Assembly: GCA_003641645.1 (NCBI GenBank)
Contig: QNAZ01000028.1
Location: 1 to 8,436 of the forward strand
Direction of reading: 5' to 3'
Origin: Thermodesulfobacteriota bacterium
GTDB taxonomy: Bacteria; Desulfobacterota; Thermodesulfobacteria; Thermodesulfobacteriales; Thermodesulfobacteriaceae
Length of the DNA stretch: 8,436 bases
Each line of letters starts with the position of its first letter. The first letter of the stretch is position 1. Positions 1-6,433 of this stretch are shown piece after piece. The notes under the pieces were generated by a model, which had not been told where the DNA came from, did not search any database, and saw only the letters and a list, made by a program, of their open reading frames with translations. The position numbers were made by a program, and so were the translations under genes.

Positions 1-4
1 CTTT

Positions 5-26
5 AAAAATTCGTAGAATTTTTTTT
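5..26 (+). terminator. AT-rich hairpin with T run upstream of rpmH (possible terminator or leader structure)
   Basis: A perfect 8-bp inverted repeat (AAAAATTC at 5-12, GAATTTTT at 16-23) encloses a 3-nt loop (GTA), and the T run continues to 26. Flanking TTT (2-4) and AAA (27-29) could pair as well if three Ts bulge out. It could be a weak intrinsic terminator of a gene left of the window, or a structure in the rpmH leader. The stem is almost all A/T, so it would be weak, especially at high temperature, and in such AT-rich DNA it could be chance. Confidence 0.3.
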
Positions 27-30
27 AAAT

Positions 31-35
31 GGAGG
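31..35 (+). promoter_or_regulatory. Shine-Dalgarno site of rpmH
   Basis: GGAGG sits 7 nt before the ATG at 43. It is a near-ideal ribosome binding site and fixes the rpmH start. It also shows that the organism uses canonical Shine-Dalgarno sites, in contrast to rnpA, which has none. Confidence 0.8.
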
Positions 36-42
36 AAATTTT

Positions 43-177
43 ATGAAAAGGACTTATCAACCAAGTAGAATTAAGATGAAAAGAAGGCATGGATTTAGAG
101 TTAGAATGAGAACTCGTGCAGGAAGAAGAATCCTTAGGAATAGGAGAAAAAAAGGACGCTGGCGTTTAACTGTATAA
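43..177 (+). CDS. rpmH: 50S ribosomal protein L34
   Basis: This 44-residue, extremely basic protein is the bL34 component of the large ribosomal subunit, which contacts 23S rRNA. The translation opens MKRTYQPSRIKMKRRHGFRV, matching the family's nearly invariant start (KRTYQPS, then KR.R.HGFR.RM.T..GR). It continues with RMRTRAGRRILRNRRKKGR and ends in RWRLTV. The length is exactly what the family shows. The ATG start is set by GGAGG 7 nt upstream, and the stop TAA is at 175-177. The gene is too short for many ORF callers but is unambiguous. It is immediately followed by rnpA, with only 3 nt between stop and start, the conserved bacterial pairing that coordinates ribosome and RNase P synthesis. 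Identity is certain from the sequence; the operon claim is inferred from spacing. Confidence 0.98.
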   Translation: MKRTYQPSRIKMKRRHGFRVRMRTRAGRRILRNRRKKGRWRLTV

Positions 178-180
178 TTT

Positions 181-561
181 GTGAAAAAAGAGGGATTATC
201 TAAAAAAGAAAGACTTAGAAAAGATAAAGAGTTCCAGGCAGTTTTTAGAGAGGGTAAAAAACTTTGGATAAACTCAATTTTATTAATTATATATAAGCCA
301 AATAGTTTAAATTATAGAAGGCTTGGAATAGTAATTTCTAAAAAAATTAAAAAAGCTACTCAAAGAAACAAAGTAAAAAGATGGATTAGAGAATTGTTTA
401 GAAGAAATAAAGATTGGTTTCCTGAAAATTGTGATATAATAATAATTCCTCATCCAAATTTATTAAATTTGGAATATAAAAAATTGATGGAAATTGCAAG
501 AGAAAAACTTCTTTCTTTAAGAGAAGAGATTTCTTTCAATGATAAAGAAGCTGATAATTAA
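181..561 (+). CDS. rnpA: Ribonuclease P protein component
   Basis: RnpA is the protein subunit of RNase P. It binds the catalytic RNA and the 5' leader of precursor tRNA and helps mature tRNA 5' ends. The 126-residue product is very basic. It carries the family signature RLGIVISKKIKKATQRNKVK (about residues 47-66) followed by RWIRELFRR (67-75), the conserved RN-KR-RE helix that contacts the RNA. Residues 10-38 (ERLRKDKEFQAVFREGKKLW onward) match the N-terminal 'L....F..v...gk' region. The length is normal. The start is GTG at 181: an in-frame TAA (the rpmH stop, 175-177) lies just upstream, and no better start precedes the conserved region. No Shine-Dalgarno site is visible, so initiation is probably coupled to rpmH termination 3 nt upstream. 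The 3' end overlaps yidD by 23 nt. Identity is secure; the exact start is slightly less so. Confidence 0.96.
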   Translation: MKKEGLSKKERLRKDKEFQAVFREGKKLWINSILLIIYKPNSLNYRRLGIVISKKIKKATQRNKVKRWIRELFRRNKDWFPENCDIIIIPHPNLLNLEYKKLMEIAREKLLSLREEISFNDKEADN

Positions 562-793
562 ATTTATTACATTTTATCAGAAATTTGTTTCTCCTTTCTT
601 TTCTATCTATTTAGGTATTAATTGTAAATTTTATCCCTCATGTAGTGAATATACTAAGGAAGCTATAGAAAAATATGGTTTACTAAAAGGAAGTTATTTA
701 GGATTTAAAAGACTTCTTAGGTGTCATCCTTTTTCTCCTGGTGGGTATGACCCTCTTTGTTCTAATTCTTCAAAAAAGGAGGAAGGTATTTAA
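539..793 (+). CDS. yidD: Membrane protein insertion efficiency factor YidD
   Basis: YidD is a small membrane-associated protein that aids insertion of inner-membrane proteins together with YidC. Its mechanism is poorly defined in the literature. The 84-residue product shows the family pattern clearly: an amphipathic N-terminus with FYQKFVSPFF (residues 12-21), then CKFYPSCSEY (29-38), AIEKYG (42-47) and RLLRCHPFSPGGYDPL (58-73). The three conserved cysteines are C29, C35 and C62; an extra C74 follows the GGYDP motif. The length is usual for the family. The ATG at 539 lies inside the end of rnpA (23-nt overlap, different frame) and has only a weak purine-rich site (GAGAAGAG, 521-528) before it, which suggests translational coupling. 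The stop TAA (791-793) shares its last A with the yidC ATG. The tail KKEEGI is encoded by DNA that also serves as the yidC ribosome binding site. Confidence 0.96.
   Translation: MIKKLIIKFITFYQKFVSPFFSIYLGINCKFYPSCSEYTKEAIEKYGLLKGSYLGFKRLLRCHPFSPGGYDPLCSNSSKKEEGI
778..782 (+). promoter_or_regulatory. Shine-Dalgarno site of yidC, inside the end of yidD
   Basis: GGAGG within AAGGAGGAAGG lies 10 nt before the yidC ATG at 793 and is also part of the last yidD codons (Lys-Glu-Glu). The TAATG junction plus this site supports independent as well as coupled initiation of yidC. Confidence 0.7.
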
Positions 794-1296
794 TGGAAAA
801 GAGAGTATTATTAGCAATGGTTATTTCTTTTGCTATAATTTTTCTTTTTAATTATCTTTATATGAAATTTATGCCTGCTCCTCAACCTCCTCAAACTCAA
901 CCATCTAACAAAACACAAATCAAAAAGAAAGAAAGGCTTTCTACTACCAAAAAAATTGAGGCAAAATCTAAACAAATAAAAATTCCTCGAACTATTTCTA
1001 CTAATCTTAAAACTTATACTTTGGAATCTCCGAGATATAAAATCTCAATTACTTCTAAAGGAGCAAGATTTAATAAATTTCAATTAAAAGAATATTCCAA
1101 AGAAAAAAATAAAAAAGAACCTATTGAACTTGTTTCTGCACCATTTGAATCACTTCCCTTAGAAATCTATTTAGAATCAGCTCCTGAAATAGCAGTAATA
1201 AACTATAGTGGACCTAAGAAAAATAAATTTTTTCTTGAAAATTCAACCACTCAAACTCTTAAATTTGTAAGTTCTTTTAAAAATATAGTTTTATAA
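793..1296 (+). CDS. yidC: YidC N-terminal part as read to the TAA (TM1 and first half of P1)
   Basis: If the stop at 1294-1296 is real, this 167-residue fragment is what ribosomes would make from the yidC start. It has one N-terminal membrane helix (about residues 5-26, LLAMVISFAIIFLFNYLYMK), acting as an uncleaved signal anchor. A Pro/Gln/Lys-rich linker (28-70) follows, then the first strands of the periplasmic P1 domain (YTLESPRYKISITSKGARF, 75-93, and LKEYSKE, 98-104). It ends in FVSSFKNIVL, in the middle of the beta domain. It contains none of the insertase core, so it should have no insertase activity on its own. The ATG is supported by GGAGG 10 nt upstream and by a 1-nt overlap with the yidD stop. 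I treat this as one part of the interrupted gene, not as a separate gene. Confidence 0.6.
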   Translation: MEKRVLLAMVISFAIIFLFNYLYMKFMPAPQPPQTQPSNKTQIKKKERLSTTKKIEAKSKQIKIPRTISTNLKTYTLESPRYKISITSKGARFNKFQLKEYSKEKNKKEPIELVSAPFESLPLEIYLESAPEIAVINYSGPKKNKFFLENSTTQTLKFVSSFKNIVL

Positions 1297-1398
1297 AAAA
1301 ATTTTACTTTTAAAAAAGATTCTTATTTTATAGATGTTTCTTTTAAAATTTTTAATAAAGGAAATAGGGTAATAAAAGATAGAGTCCTTTTAAGAGGA

Positions 1399-2421
1399 GT
1401 GTTTTCTCCTTTTGCAGATGGCACAAGATATGTATTTAAAGGTCCTTTCTATTATACAGACCACTTAAATGAGGTAAAAATAAAAGACACTTTTAAGGAA
1501 TATGTAGGAGCTCTTAAATATCTTGGATATGAAGATACTTACTTTATGGTAGCAGTGATTCCTCAGAATCTCAGAAATGCAACTTACAGAGCAACTTTTA
1601 GAAATATTAATAAAACTACCCAAGAGTTTATTCTCTGGCTTCCGCCCTTTGAACTTAAACCCCAACAGGAAATGACCTATAAATTTAAGATTTATATGGG
1701 GCCTAAAAAAATAGAAGAAATGAAAAAAGAATACCCTCTTTTAGGAAAAGCCCTCTATTTTGGTATTTTTGACTTCATAGCTAAACCCCTTCTTTATATT
1801 TTAAAATTTAGCAACCAATTTACCGGAAATTTCGGATGGGATATTGTTCTTATAACTATCTTATTGAGATTTCTCTTTTTTCCTTTAAATCATATTAGTT
1901 ATAAAAGCATGAAAAGGATGCAGGAGATTCAGCCCATTATTCAAAGACTCAGAGAGAAATATAAAGATGATCCTCAAACTTTGCAGAAAGAGCTTATGAA
2001 TGTGTATAGGCGTTATAAAATAAATCCATTTTCAGGTTGTTTACCTATTCTTGTTCAGATTCCTATATTTATAGCTTTTTATAAAGTATTGCTTATGGCT
2101 ATTGAATTAAGACATGCACCTTTTATGTTATGGATTAATGATTTAAGTGCTCCTGAAAGGCTATATTTAGGAAATTTTCATATACCTTATTTAGGAGGAA
2201 TACCTTTACTTACTATTTTGATGGGAGCTTCTATGTTTATTCAGCAGAAGCTTACTCCTTCAACCACTGATCCTTTACAGACTAAAATAATGCTTTTAAT
2301 GCCTCTGATTTTTTTGGTTCTTTTTATAAATTTCCCTTCAGGATTGGTTTTATATTGGTTTGTAAATAATATTTTGTCTATTGTTCAACAAATTTTTACA
2401 CTTAAGTTATTTAAAAAATAA
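1399..2421 (+). CDS. yidC: YidC C-terminal part (rest of P1 and insertase core)
   Basis: This 340-residue stretch, in the same frame as the part before the TAA, holds the complete insertase core. Residues 1-115 finish the P1 domain (FADGTRYVFKGPFYYTD; DTYFMVAVIP). The core follows: the helix with the groove arginine R157, a cytoplasmic coiled hairpin (SMKRMQEIQPIIQRLREKYK, 170-189; ELMNVYRRYKINPFSGCLP, 198-216), then IPIFIAFYKVLL (221-232), WINDLS (245-250), GGIPLLTILMGASMFIQQ (266-283) and two closing helices (about 297-333). The first possible start after the TAA is GTG 1399. The AGAGGAG overlapping it is too close to be a good ribosome binding site, and no helix precedes the P1 remnant. 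Independent, correctly oriented expression is therefore doubtful. Similarity begins at 1297, before this GTG, so the coordinates mark only a possible translated piece. Confidence 0.55.
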   Translation: MFSPFADGTRYVFKGPFYYTDHLNEVKIKDTFKEYVGALKYLGYEDTYFMVAVIPQNLRNATYRATFRNINKTTQEFILWLPPFELKPQQEMTYKFKIYMGPKKIEEMKKEYPLLGKALYFGIFDFIAKPLLYILKFSNQFTGNFGWDIVLITILLRFLFFPLNHISYKSMKRMQEIQPIIQRLREKYKDDPQTLQKELMNVYRRYKINPFSGCLPILVQIPIFIAFYKVLLMAIELRHAPFMLWINDLSAPERLYLGNFHIPYLGGIPLLTILMGASMFIQQKLTPSTTDPLQTKIMLLMPLIFLVLFINFPSGLVLYWFVNNILSIVQQIFTLKLFKK

Positions 2422-2430
2422 TCTGAAAAT

Positions 2431-2436
2431 GGAGGG
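2431..2436 (+). promoter_or_regulatory. Shine-Dalgarno site of jag
   Basis: GGAGGG lies in the 17-nt gap after yidC. It is only 3 nt from the first ATG (2439) but 6 nt from the second ATG (2442) when measured from GGAGG. The second ATG is therefore the better-placed start, and the true protein may be one residue shorter than annotated. Confidence 0.7.
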
Positions 2437-2438
2437 TC

Positions 2439-3080
2439 ATGATGGAGAAAGAATTAGAAGGGAAAAGTTTAGACCAATTAGTTGAGGTTGCTTGTCAAGA
2501 ATTAGGTTGTGTTCCTGAAGATCTTGAATTAGAGATTCTTGAATTTTCTACCTCTCCAGGTCTTTTAGGAATTTCAGGTAAAAAAATTAAGATTAAAGCC
2601 AGAATAAAACCAGATAAGGTGCTTTCAGAAAGAGCTAATCATGCTCTTATGTTTCTTAAAGAGGTGCTTAATTATGCAGACCTAAAAATAGAAACCAAAA
2701 CTAATCTTCTCAAAGATAAAATGCAAGTTGAAATTCTTTTATCTGGAGAGGATGTAAAATATTTAATTCAGAATGGTGCAGAGCCCTTATCAGCACTTGA
2801 ATTTTTAACAAATAAAGTAGTAGCAAGAGCTTTAGGAGTAGGTCCTAAGATTGTTCTTAAACCAGAAGGTATTGATATTGAGAGAGAAAAAAAACTTGTA
2901 AATGCAGTAAAAAGAGCTATTGAGAAAATTAAGAATAATAAAGAGCCTCAAGTTATAAAAATTGGATCACAAAGAGAACAAAGAATTGTTTTAAATCTTT
3001 TAAGACAAGAAGAAAATATAGGTTATATAATAGAGGGGGAAGGAAAACAAAGAAGAGTTATATTAAGTTGGAAAGAATAG
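2439..3080 (+). CDS. jag: Jag/KhpB-type RNA-binding protein with degenerate KH and R3H motifs
   Basis: Jag (KhpB, also called EloR) proteins have a Jag_N domain, a KH domain and an R3H domain, and bind RNA; in Gram-positive bacteria they influence cell elongation and division. This 213-residue protein has the right length, architecture and position (directly after yidC). Jag_N spans about residues 4-56 (KELEGKSLDQLVEVACQELG; SPGLLGISGKKIKIKARI). KH spans about 66-133 (LLSGEDVKYLI; LSALEFLTNKVVARALG). R3H spans about 148-213 (AVKRAIEKIK; IIEGEGKQRRVILSW). The KH GxxG loop expected after LI reads QNGA (111-114). The R3H RxxxH site appears as QRIVL (181-185), lacking both Arg and His. RNA binding by the usual surfaces is thus questionable. 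The start is at 2439 or, better spaced from its ribosome site, 2442. The family call is secure; the function in this organism is inferred. Confidence 0.9.
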   Translation: MMEKELEGKSLDQLVEVACQELGCVPEDLELEILEFSTSPGLLGISGKKIKIKARIKPDKVLSERANHALMFLKEVLNYADLKIETKTNLLKDKMQVEILLSGEDVKYLIQNGAEPLSALEFLTNKVVARALGVGPKIVLKPEGIDIEREKKLVNAVKRAIEKIKNNKEPQVIKIGSQREQRIVLNLLRQEENIGYIIEGEGKQRRVILSWKE

Positions 3081-3081
3081 A

Positions 3082-4482
3082 TTGAAGCCTAAACTTTATC
3101 AGGAAGATACAATAGCTGCTATTGGCACACCTCTTGGTAAAGGAGCTATCGGTGTTATTAAAATAAGTGGAGAATCTGCTCTTTCTATTCTAAAAAAAAT
3201 ATTTCGACCTTTCAAACCAAGAGAACAATTTGAATCACATAAACTCTATTATGGTTTTATAGTTGATCCAAAGAGTGAAAGAATCATAGATGAGGTTCTT
3301 GCTGTTTATATGAAAAAACCAAAAACCTATACTCGGGAGGATGTAGTAGAGATATATGCTCATAGTGGATATTATATTTTGAAAAAAATTTTAGAACTTG
3401 TTTTTTGGGCAGGAGCAAGACCTGCTGAACCAGGAGAGTTTACTCTCAGAGCCTATTTAAATGGACGGATAGATCTTTCACAAGCAGAAGCTATACAAGA
3501 ACTCGTCTCAGCTAAAACTGAAACAGCCTTAAATTTAGCTCTTAATACCCTTTTAGGAAAACTTTCAGAAAAAGTAAATACTTTAAGAAATGAACTTTTA
3601 GAAATTCTTGTTCTGGTTGAAAGTGCTATAGATTTTCCTGAAGAAGATATTGAAATAATGGAACCTCAGAAGCTTTCTAAAAAAATAAAAGAAAAAATTT
3701 TGCCTACTATTGAGACCCTTATTAAAAACTATGAAGAAGGAAAAATCTATAAAGAAGGAATCAATTTAGTTATAGCAGGAAAACCTAATGTTGGAAAATC
3801 TTCTTTAATGAATGTGCTTTTAAAAGAAGAAAGAGCCATTGTAACTCCTATTCCAGGGACAACAAGAGATTTTTTGGAAGAAGAAGCAACTATTGAAGGG
3901 CTTCCTGTAAAACTTATAGATACAGCAGGACTTAGAGAAACTGAAGATATAGTTGAAAAAATAGGAGTAGAAAGAGCTAAAAAGAAATTAAAAGAAGCAG
4001 ATCTTATATTATTTTTGGTTGATGTAAGTGAAACTCCTTCTGAAGAAGACTTTAAAATTTATCAAGAAGTTAAAAAATTTCCTCATTTAGTAGTTTTGAA
4101 TAAAATAGATGTTCAGCCTAATTATTTAAAAGAATGGAAAGAAAAATTATCCAAATGGGATGTTGATGAATTTTTGGAAATTTCAGTAAAAGAAAATATC
4201 AATTTAGATGTGCTTAGTAAAAAGATTTTTGAAAAAATAACCTCTGAAAAAAAAGCCGAAGTTCCTGAAGTAGTACCTAATTTAAGACAAAAGATTGCTC
4301 TGGAAAATGCCAGAGAATATCTCTTAAATACATTAAAGGAACTTGAAAAACCTAATCCCTTACCAGAGCTTGTAGCTATTGAAGTAAGATCTGCAATTTC
4401 AAGCCTTTCTGAAATAATAGGAGAGGTAACTACAGAAGATCTTTTAACTCAGATTTTCTCAACCTTTTGTATCGGAAAGTAA
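3082..4482 (+). CDS. mnmE: tRNA uridine-5-carboxymethylaminomethyl modification GTPase MnmE
   Basis: MnmE, with MnmG, modifies the wobble uridine (U34, cmnm5U) of certain tRNAs, using a folate-derived one-carbon unit, GTP and FAD. The 466-residue length is typical. The N-terminal folate-binding domain (about 1-120) starts DTIAAIGTPLGKGAIGVIKI (9-28). A helical domain follows (EPGEFTLRAYLNGRIDLSQA, 116-135). The inserted Ras-like G domain carries G1 GKPNVGKS (233-240), G2 GTTRD (259-263), G3 DTAG (280-283) and G4 NKID (340-343). The C-terminus is the invariant FCIGK with the functional cysteine at 463. One deviation is HSG (94-96) where the family usually has HGG. The start is TTG 3082, the only usable codon after the in-frame stop at 3064, with a weak GGAAAG site 6 nt upstream. 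Only 1 nt separates it from jag. Its partner gene mnmG, often next door, is not in the window. Confidence 0.97.
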   Translation: MKPKLYQEDTIAAIGTPLGKGAIGVIKISGESALSILKKIFRPFKPREQFESHKLYYGFIVDPKSERIIDEVLAVYMKKPKTYTREDVVEIYAHSGYYILKKILELVFWAGARPAEPGEFTLRAYLNGRIDLSQAEAIQELVSAKTETALNLALNTLLGKLSEKVNTLRNELLEILVLVESAIDFPEEDIEIMEPQKLSKKIKEKILPTIETLIKNYEEGKIYKEGINLVIAGKPNVGKSSLMNVLLKEERAIVTPIPGTTRDFLEEEATIEGLPVKLIDTAGLRETEDIVEKIGVERAKKKLKEADLILFLVDVSETPSEEDFKIYQEVKKFPHLVVLNKIDVQPNYLKEWKEKLSKWDVDEFLEISVKENINLDVLSKKIFEKITSEKKAEVPEVVPNLRQKIALENAREYLLNTLKELEKPNPLPELVAIEVRSAISSLSEIIGEVTTEDLLTQIFSTFCIGK

Positions 4483-4486
4483 TACA

Positions 4487-6433
4487 ATGCAGATTGCTAT
4501 TGATACTGGAGGAACATTTACAGACCTTGTTTATTTAGAAAATGGATTTCTTAAATCCAAAAAAATATTTTCAACTCCAAAAGATCCTTCTCAAGCAATA
4601 TTAGAACTTCTTTTTCAACTCCCTAAACAAAATATTAAAACACTTATTCATGGAAGCACAGTTGGAACAAATACATTTTTAGAAAGAAAAGGAGCTAAAA
4701 TTGCCTTTATTACTACTTCTGGTTTTGAAGATCTTCTTTTTATTGGTCGTCAGGCAAGACCAAAGTTATATGACTTTTTTGTAGAAAAACCACGTCCAAT
4801 TGTTTTAAAAGAAAATTGTTTAGGTGTTAATGAAAGAATTGGCTCAAAAGGAGAGATTATAAAATCTCTTGATTCTTCAGAAATAGAAAGGATTTTAAAA
4901 AGGCTTAAAGAGAATCCTGTAGAATCTGTTGCTATATGTCTTATTAATAGTTATCTTAATTCCTATCATGAGTTAAAATTAAAAAAAGAAATCTTACAAC
5001 TTGGACTTCCTATAAGTATATCTTCTGAAATTCTTCCTGAATTTAGAGAATTTGAAAGAGCATCAACCACAGCTATAAATGCCTATCTTGTTCCTATAAT
5101 GTCTAAGTATTTAGAAAATCTTAGAAAAAAACTACCTGGAATTAATCTCTATATTCAGCAATCAAATGGGGGATGGCTTACAGTTGAAGAAGCAAGCAAA
5201 TTTGCTTCACATACCATTCTTTCTGGACCAGCAGGAGGAGTAAGTGGTGCATTTATATGGGCAAAAGCTCTTGGCAAATCAAAGATTATTACCTTTGATA
5301 TGGGAGGGACCTCAACAGATGTATGTTTAATTGATGGAAGAATACCTTTTACAAAAGAATACAATTTAGATGGATTTCCTTTAAGCTTACCTGTTATAGA
5401 GATTCATACTGTTGGTGCTGGGGGAGGCTCAATTGCTTATATAGATGTAGGAGGGGCTTTAAAAGTGGGTCCAGAGAGTGCTGGAGCAGATCCTGGTCCA
5501 GCCTGCTATGGTAAAAGTCTTCTTCCTACTGTTACAGATGCTAATCTTGTTTTAGGTCGGCTTTTACCAGATGCCTTTTTAGGAGGAATATTTGAGCTTC
5601 AAAAAGACCGATCTTTCGAAGCTATATCCTCTATTTCTCAAAAACTTGGGCTTTCTTTAGAAGAAACCGCACTTGGTATTATTAAAGTTGCTAACATAAA
5701 CATGGGTAGAGCATTAAGACGAGTTTCCTTAGAAAGAGGACATGATCCCCAAGATTTTGCACTATTTTGTTTTGGAGGAGCAGGGGGTCTTCATGCTTGC
5801 TCTCTTGCTAAAGAACTTGAAATAAAAGAAATTATAATACCTAAACTTGCTGGTGGTTTCTCAGCCTTTGGACTTCTTTTTTCTTCACCTTTAAAAGACT
5901 TTTCCCAAACAGTCTGGATTGAAGCTAAAGAAAAAGAAAAACTTCTAAAGTATATTAAAGAGCTTAAAAATTTGGCTTTTTCTTATATGAAAGGTCTTGG
6001 TTTTGAACTTGAAAGCCTTTCTTATGAGATTTTTTTAGATATGCGTTATAAAGGACAAGGTTTTGAACTAACTATTCCATATTCAGAAGATTATGTGAGT
6101 TCCTTTGAGCAAGAGCATAAAAGACAGTTTGGATATAAGGCAACACGTTTCCCTATTGAAATTGTTACTTTAAGAATTAGAGTAAAGGGAGATCCTTCTG
6201 AGGATAGCTGGAAGATAGAAAAGGGGAAAAATTTTTATCCACTTTCTCAAACTAAGGTTTTTACTGAAAAAGGATGGATAGAAGTTCCTGTGATAGATTG
6301 GAACACTCTTAGAATAGGAGAAAGTTTTAAAGGTCCTGCACTTATTGTAGAGGAATTTACTACTGTATGGGTTGAAGAGGATTTTAAAGTAAGAGTAGAT
6401 GAAAATTATACTTTAAGGTTGTTTAAATTATGA
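4487..6433 (+). CDS. hyuA: Hydantoinase/oxoprolinase family subunit A (HyuA-like, ATP-binding)
   Basis: Members of this family are the ATP-using subunits of N-methylhydantoinase, 5-oxoprolinase and acetone/acetophenone carboxylase complexes, which activate a substrate carbonyl by phosphorylation. The 648-residue protein shows the ASKHA-type phosphate loop IDTGGTFTD (5-13), HGSTVGTN (55-62) with ERKGAKIAFITTSGFEDLL (66-84), IGRQARPKLYD (87-97), the second phosphate motif DMGGTSTDV (271-279) and TVGAGGGSIAYID (308-320). GPESAGADPGPACYG (328-342), FGGAGGLHAC (429-438) and the C-terminal domain with RYKGQGFEL (520-528) follow. It is soluble, with no signal peptide. The start ATG is 4 nt after the mnmE stop, with a weak GGAAAG inside the mnmE end. 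The stop overlaps the hyuB start by 4 nt (ATGA), the usual A-B subunit arrangement. There is no third (gamma) carboxylase subunit beside it, so a hydantoinase or oxoprolinase-type reaction is more likely than acetone carboxylation. The substrate cannot be read from the sequence. Confidence 0.9.
   Translation: MQIAIDTGGTFTDLVYLENGFLKSKKIFSTPKDPSQAILELLFQLPKQNIKTLIHGSTVGTNTFLERKGAKIAFITTSGFEDLLFIGRQARPKLYDFFVEKPRPIVLKENCLGVNERIGSKGEIIKSLDSSEIERILKRLKENPVESVAICLINSYLNSYHELKLKKEILQLGLPISISSEILPEFREFERASTTAINAYLVPIMSKYLENLRKKLPGINLYIQQSNGGWLTVEEASKFASHTILSGPAGGVSGAFIWAKALGKSKIITFDMGGTSTDVCLIDGRIPFTKEYNLDGFPLSLPVIEIHTVGAGGGSIAYIDVGGALKVGPESAGADPGPACYGKSLLPTVTDANLVLGRLLPDAFLGGIFELQKDRSFEAISSISQKLGLSLEETALGIIKVANINMGRALRRVSLERGHDPQDFALFCFGGAGGLHACSLAKELEIKEIIIPKLAGGFSAFGLLFSSPLKDFSQTVWIEAKEKEKLLKYIKELKNLAFSYMKGLGFELESLSYEIFLDMRYKGQGFELTIPYSEDYVSSFEQEHKRQFGYKATRFPIEIVTLRIRVKGDPSEDSWKIEKGKNFYPLSQTKVFTEKGWIEVPVIDWNTLRIGESFKGPALIVEEFTTVWVEEDFKVRVDENYTLRLFKL

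Larger units (their letters stand above)
793..2421 (+). pseudogene. yidC: Membrane insertase YidC, full-length gene split by an in-frame TAA
   Basis: YidC (Oxa1/YidC/Alb3 family) inserts and folds inner-membrane proteins alone or with SecYEG. Read through, the gene encodes 542 residues, the usual length for a Gram-negative-type YidC. It has TM1 (about 5-26), a Pro/Lys-rich linker (28-70), the periplasmic P1 beta domain (about 72-315) and the five-helix insertase core (about 345-535). The groove arginine is visible as LLRFLFFPL, with Arg at 359 (codon 1867-1869). A TAA at 1294-1296 interrupts codon 168. The frame after it is unchanged, and the next codons read KNFTFKKDSYFIDVSFKI, which fits the family's 'KtytF..dsYlidv' segment. 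The lesion can therefore be one substitution (for example GAA or AAA to TAA) or paired compensating indels in the A/T runs nearby. YidC is normally essential and the rest is conserved, so a sequencing or assembly error is quite possible. TAA is an ordinary stop elsewhere in the window. Confidence 0.85.

Noticed and set aside
628..640. DnaA-box-like TTATCC sequence, suggesting oriC
   Set aside because: It is a single partial match inside conserved yidD codons (Tyr-Pro-Ser), with no cluster of boxes or dnaA gene in the window.
1294..1296. Genome-wide reassignment of TAA to a sense codon
   Set aside because: TAA is the natural, family-consistent end of rpmH (175-177), rnpA (559-561), yidD (791-793), yidC (2419-2421) and mnmE (4480-4482).
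1295..1301. Programmed frameshifting at the A7 run
   Set aside because: The run begins within the stop codon, after it would already be decoded, and the frame before and after is the same, so a single shift there cannot bypass the stop.
1465..1665. Reverse-strand ORF within yidC (also 5155-5364 in hyuA and 7934-8125 across hyuB/thiD)
   Set aside because: Each lies opposite a strongly conserved coding region, has no recognisable domain, and is explained as the complement of real codons.
1399..2421. A separate second gene encoding a short YidC/Oxa1-type insertase
   Set aside because: It is in the same frame as the upstream part, family similarity starts before its first possible start codon at 1297, it begins mid-domain without a leading membrane helix, and its GTG lacks a properly spaced ribosome site.
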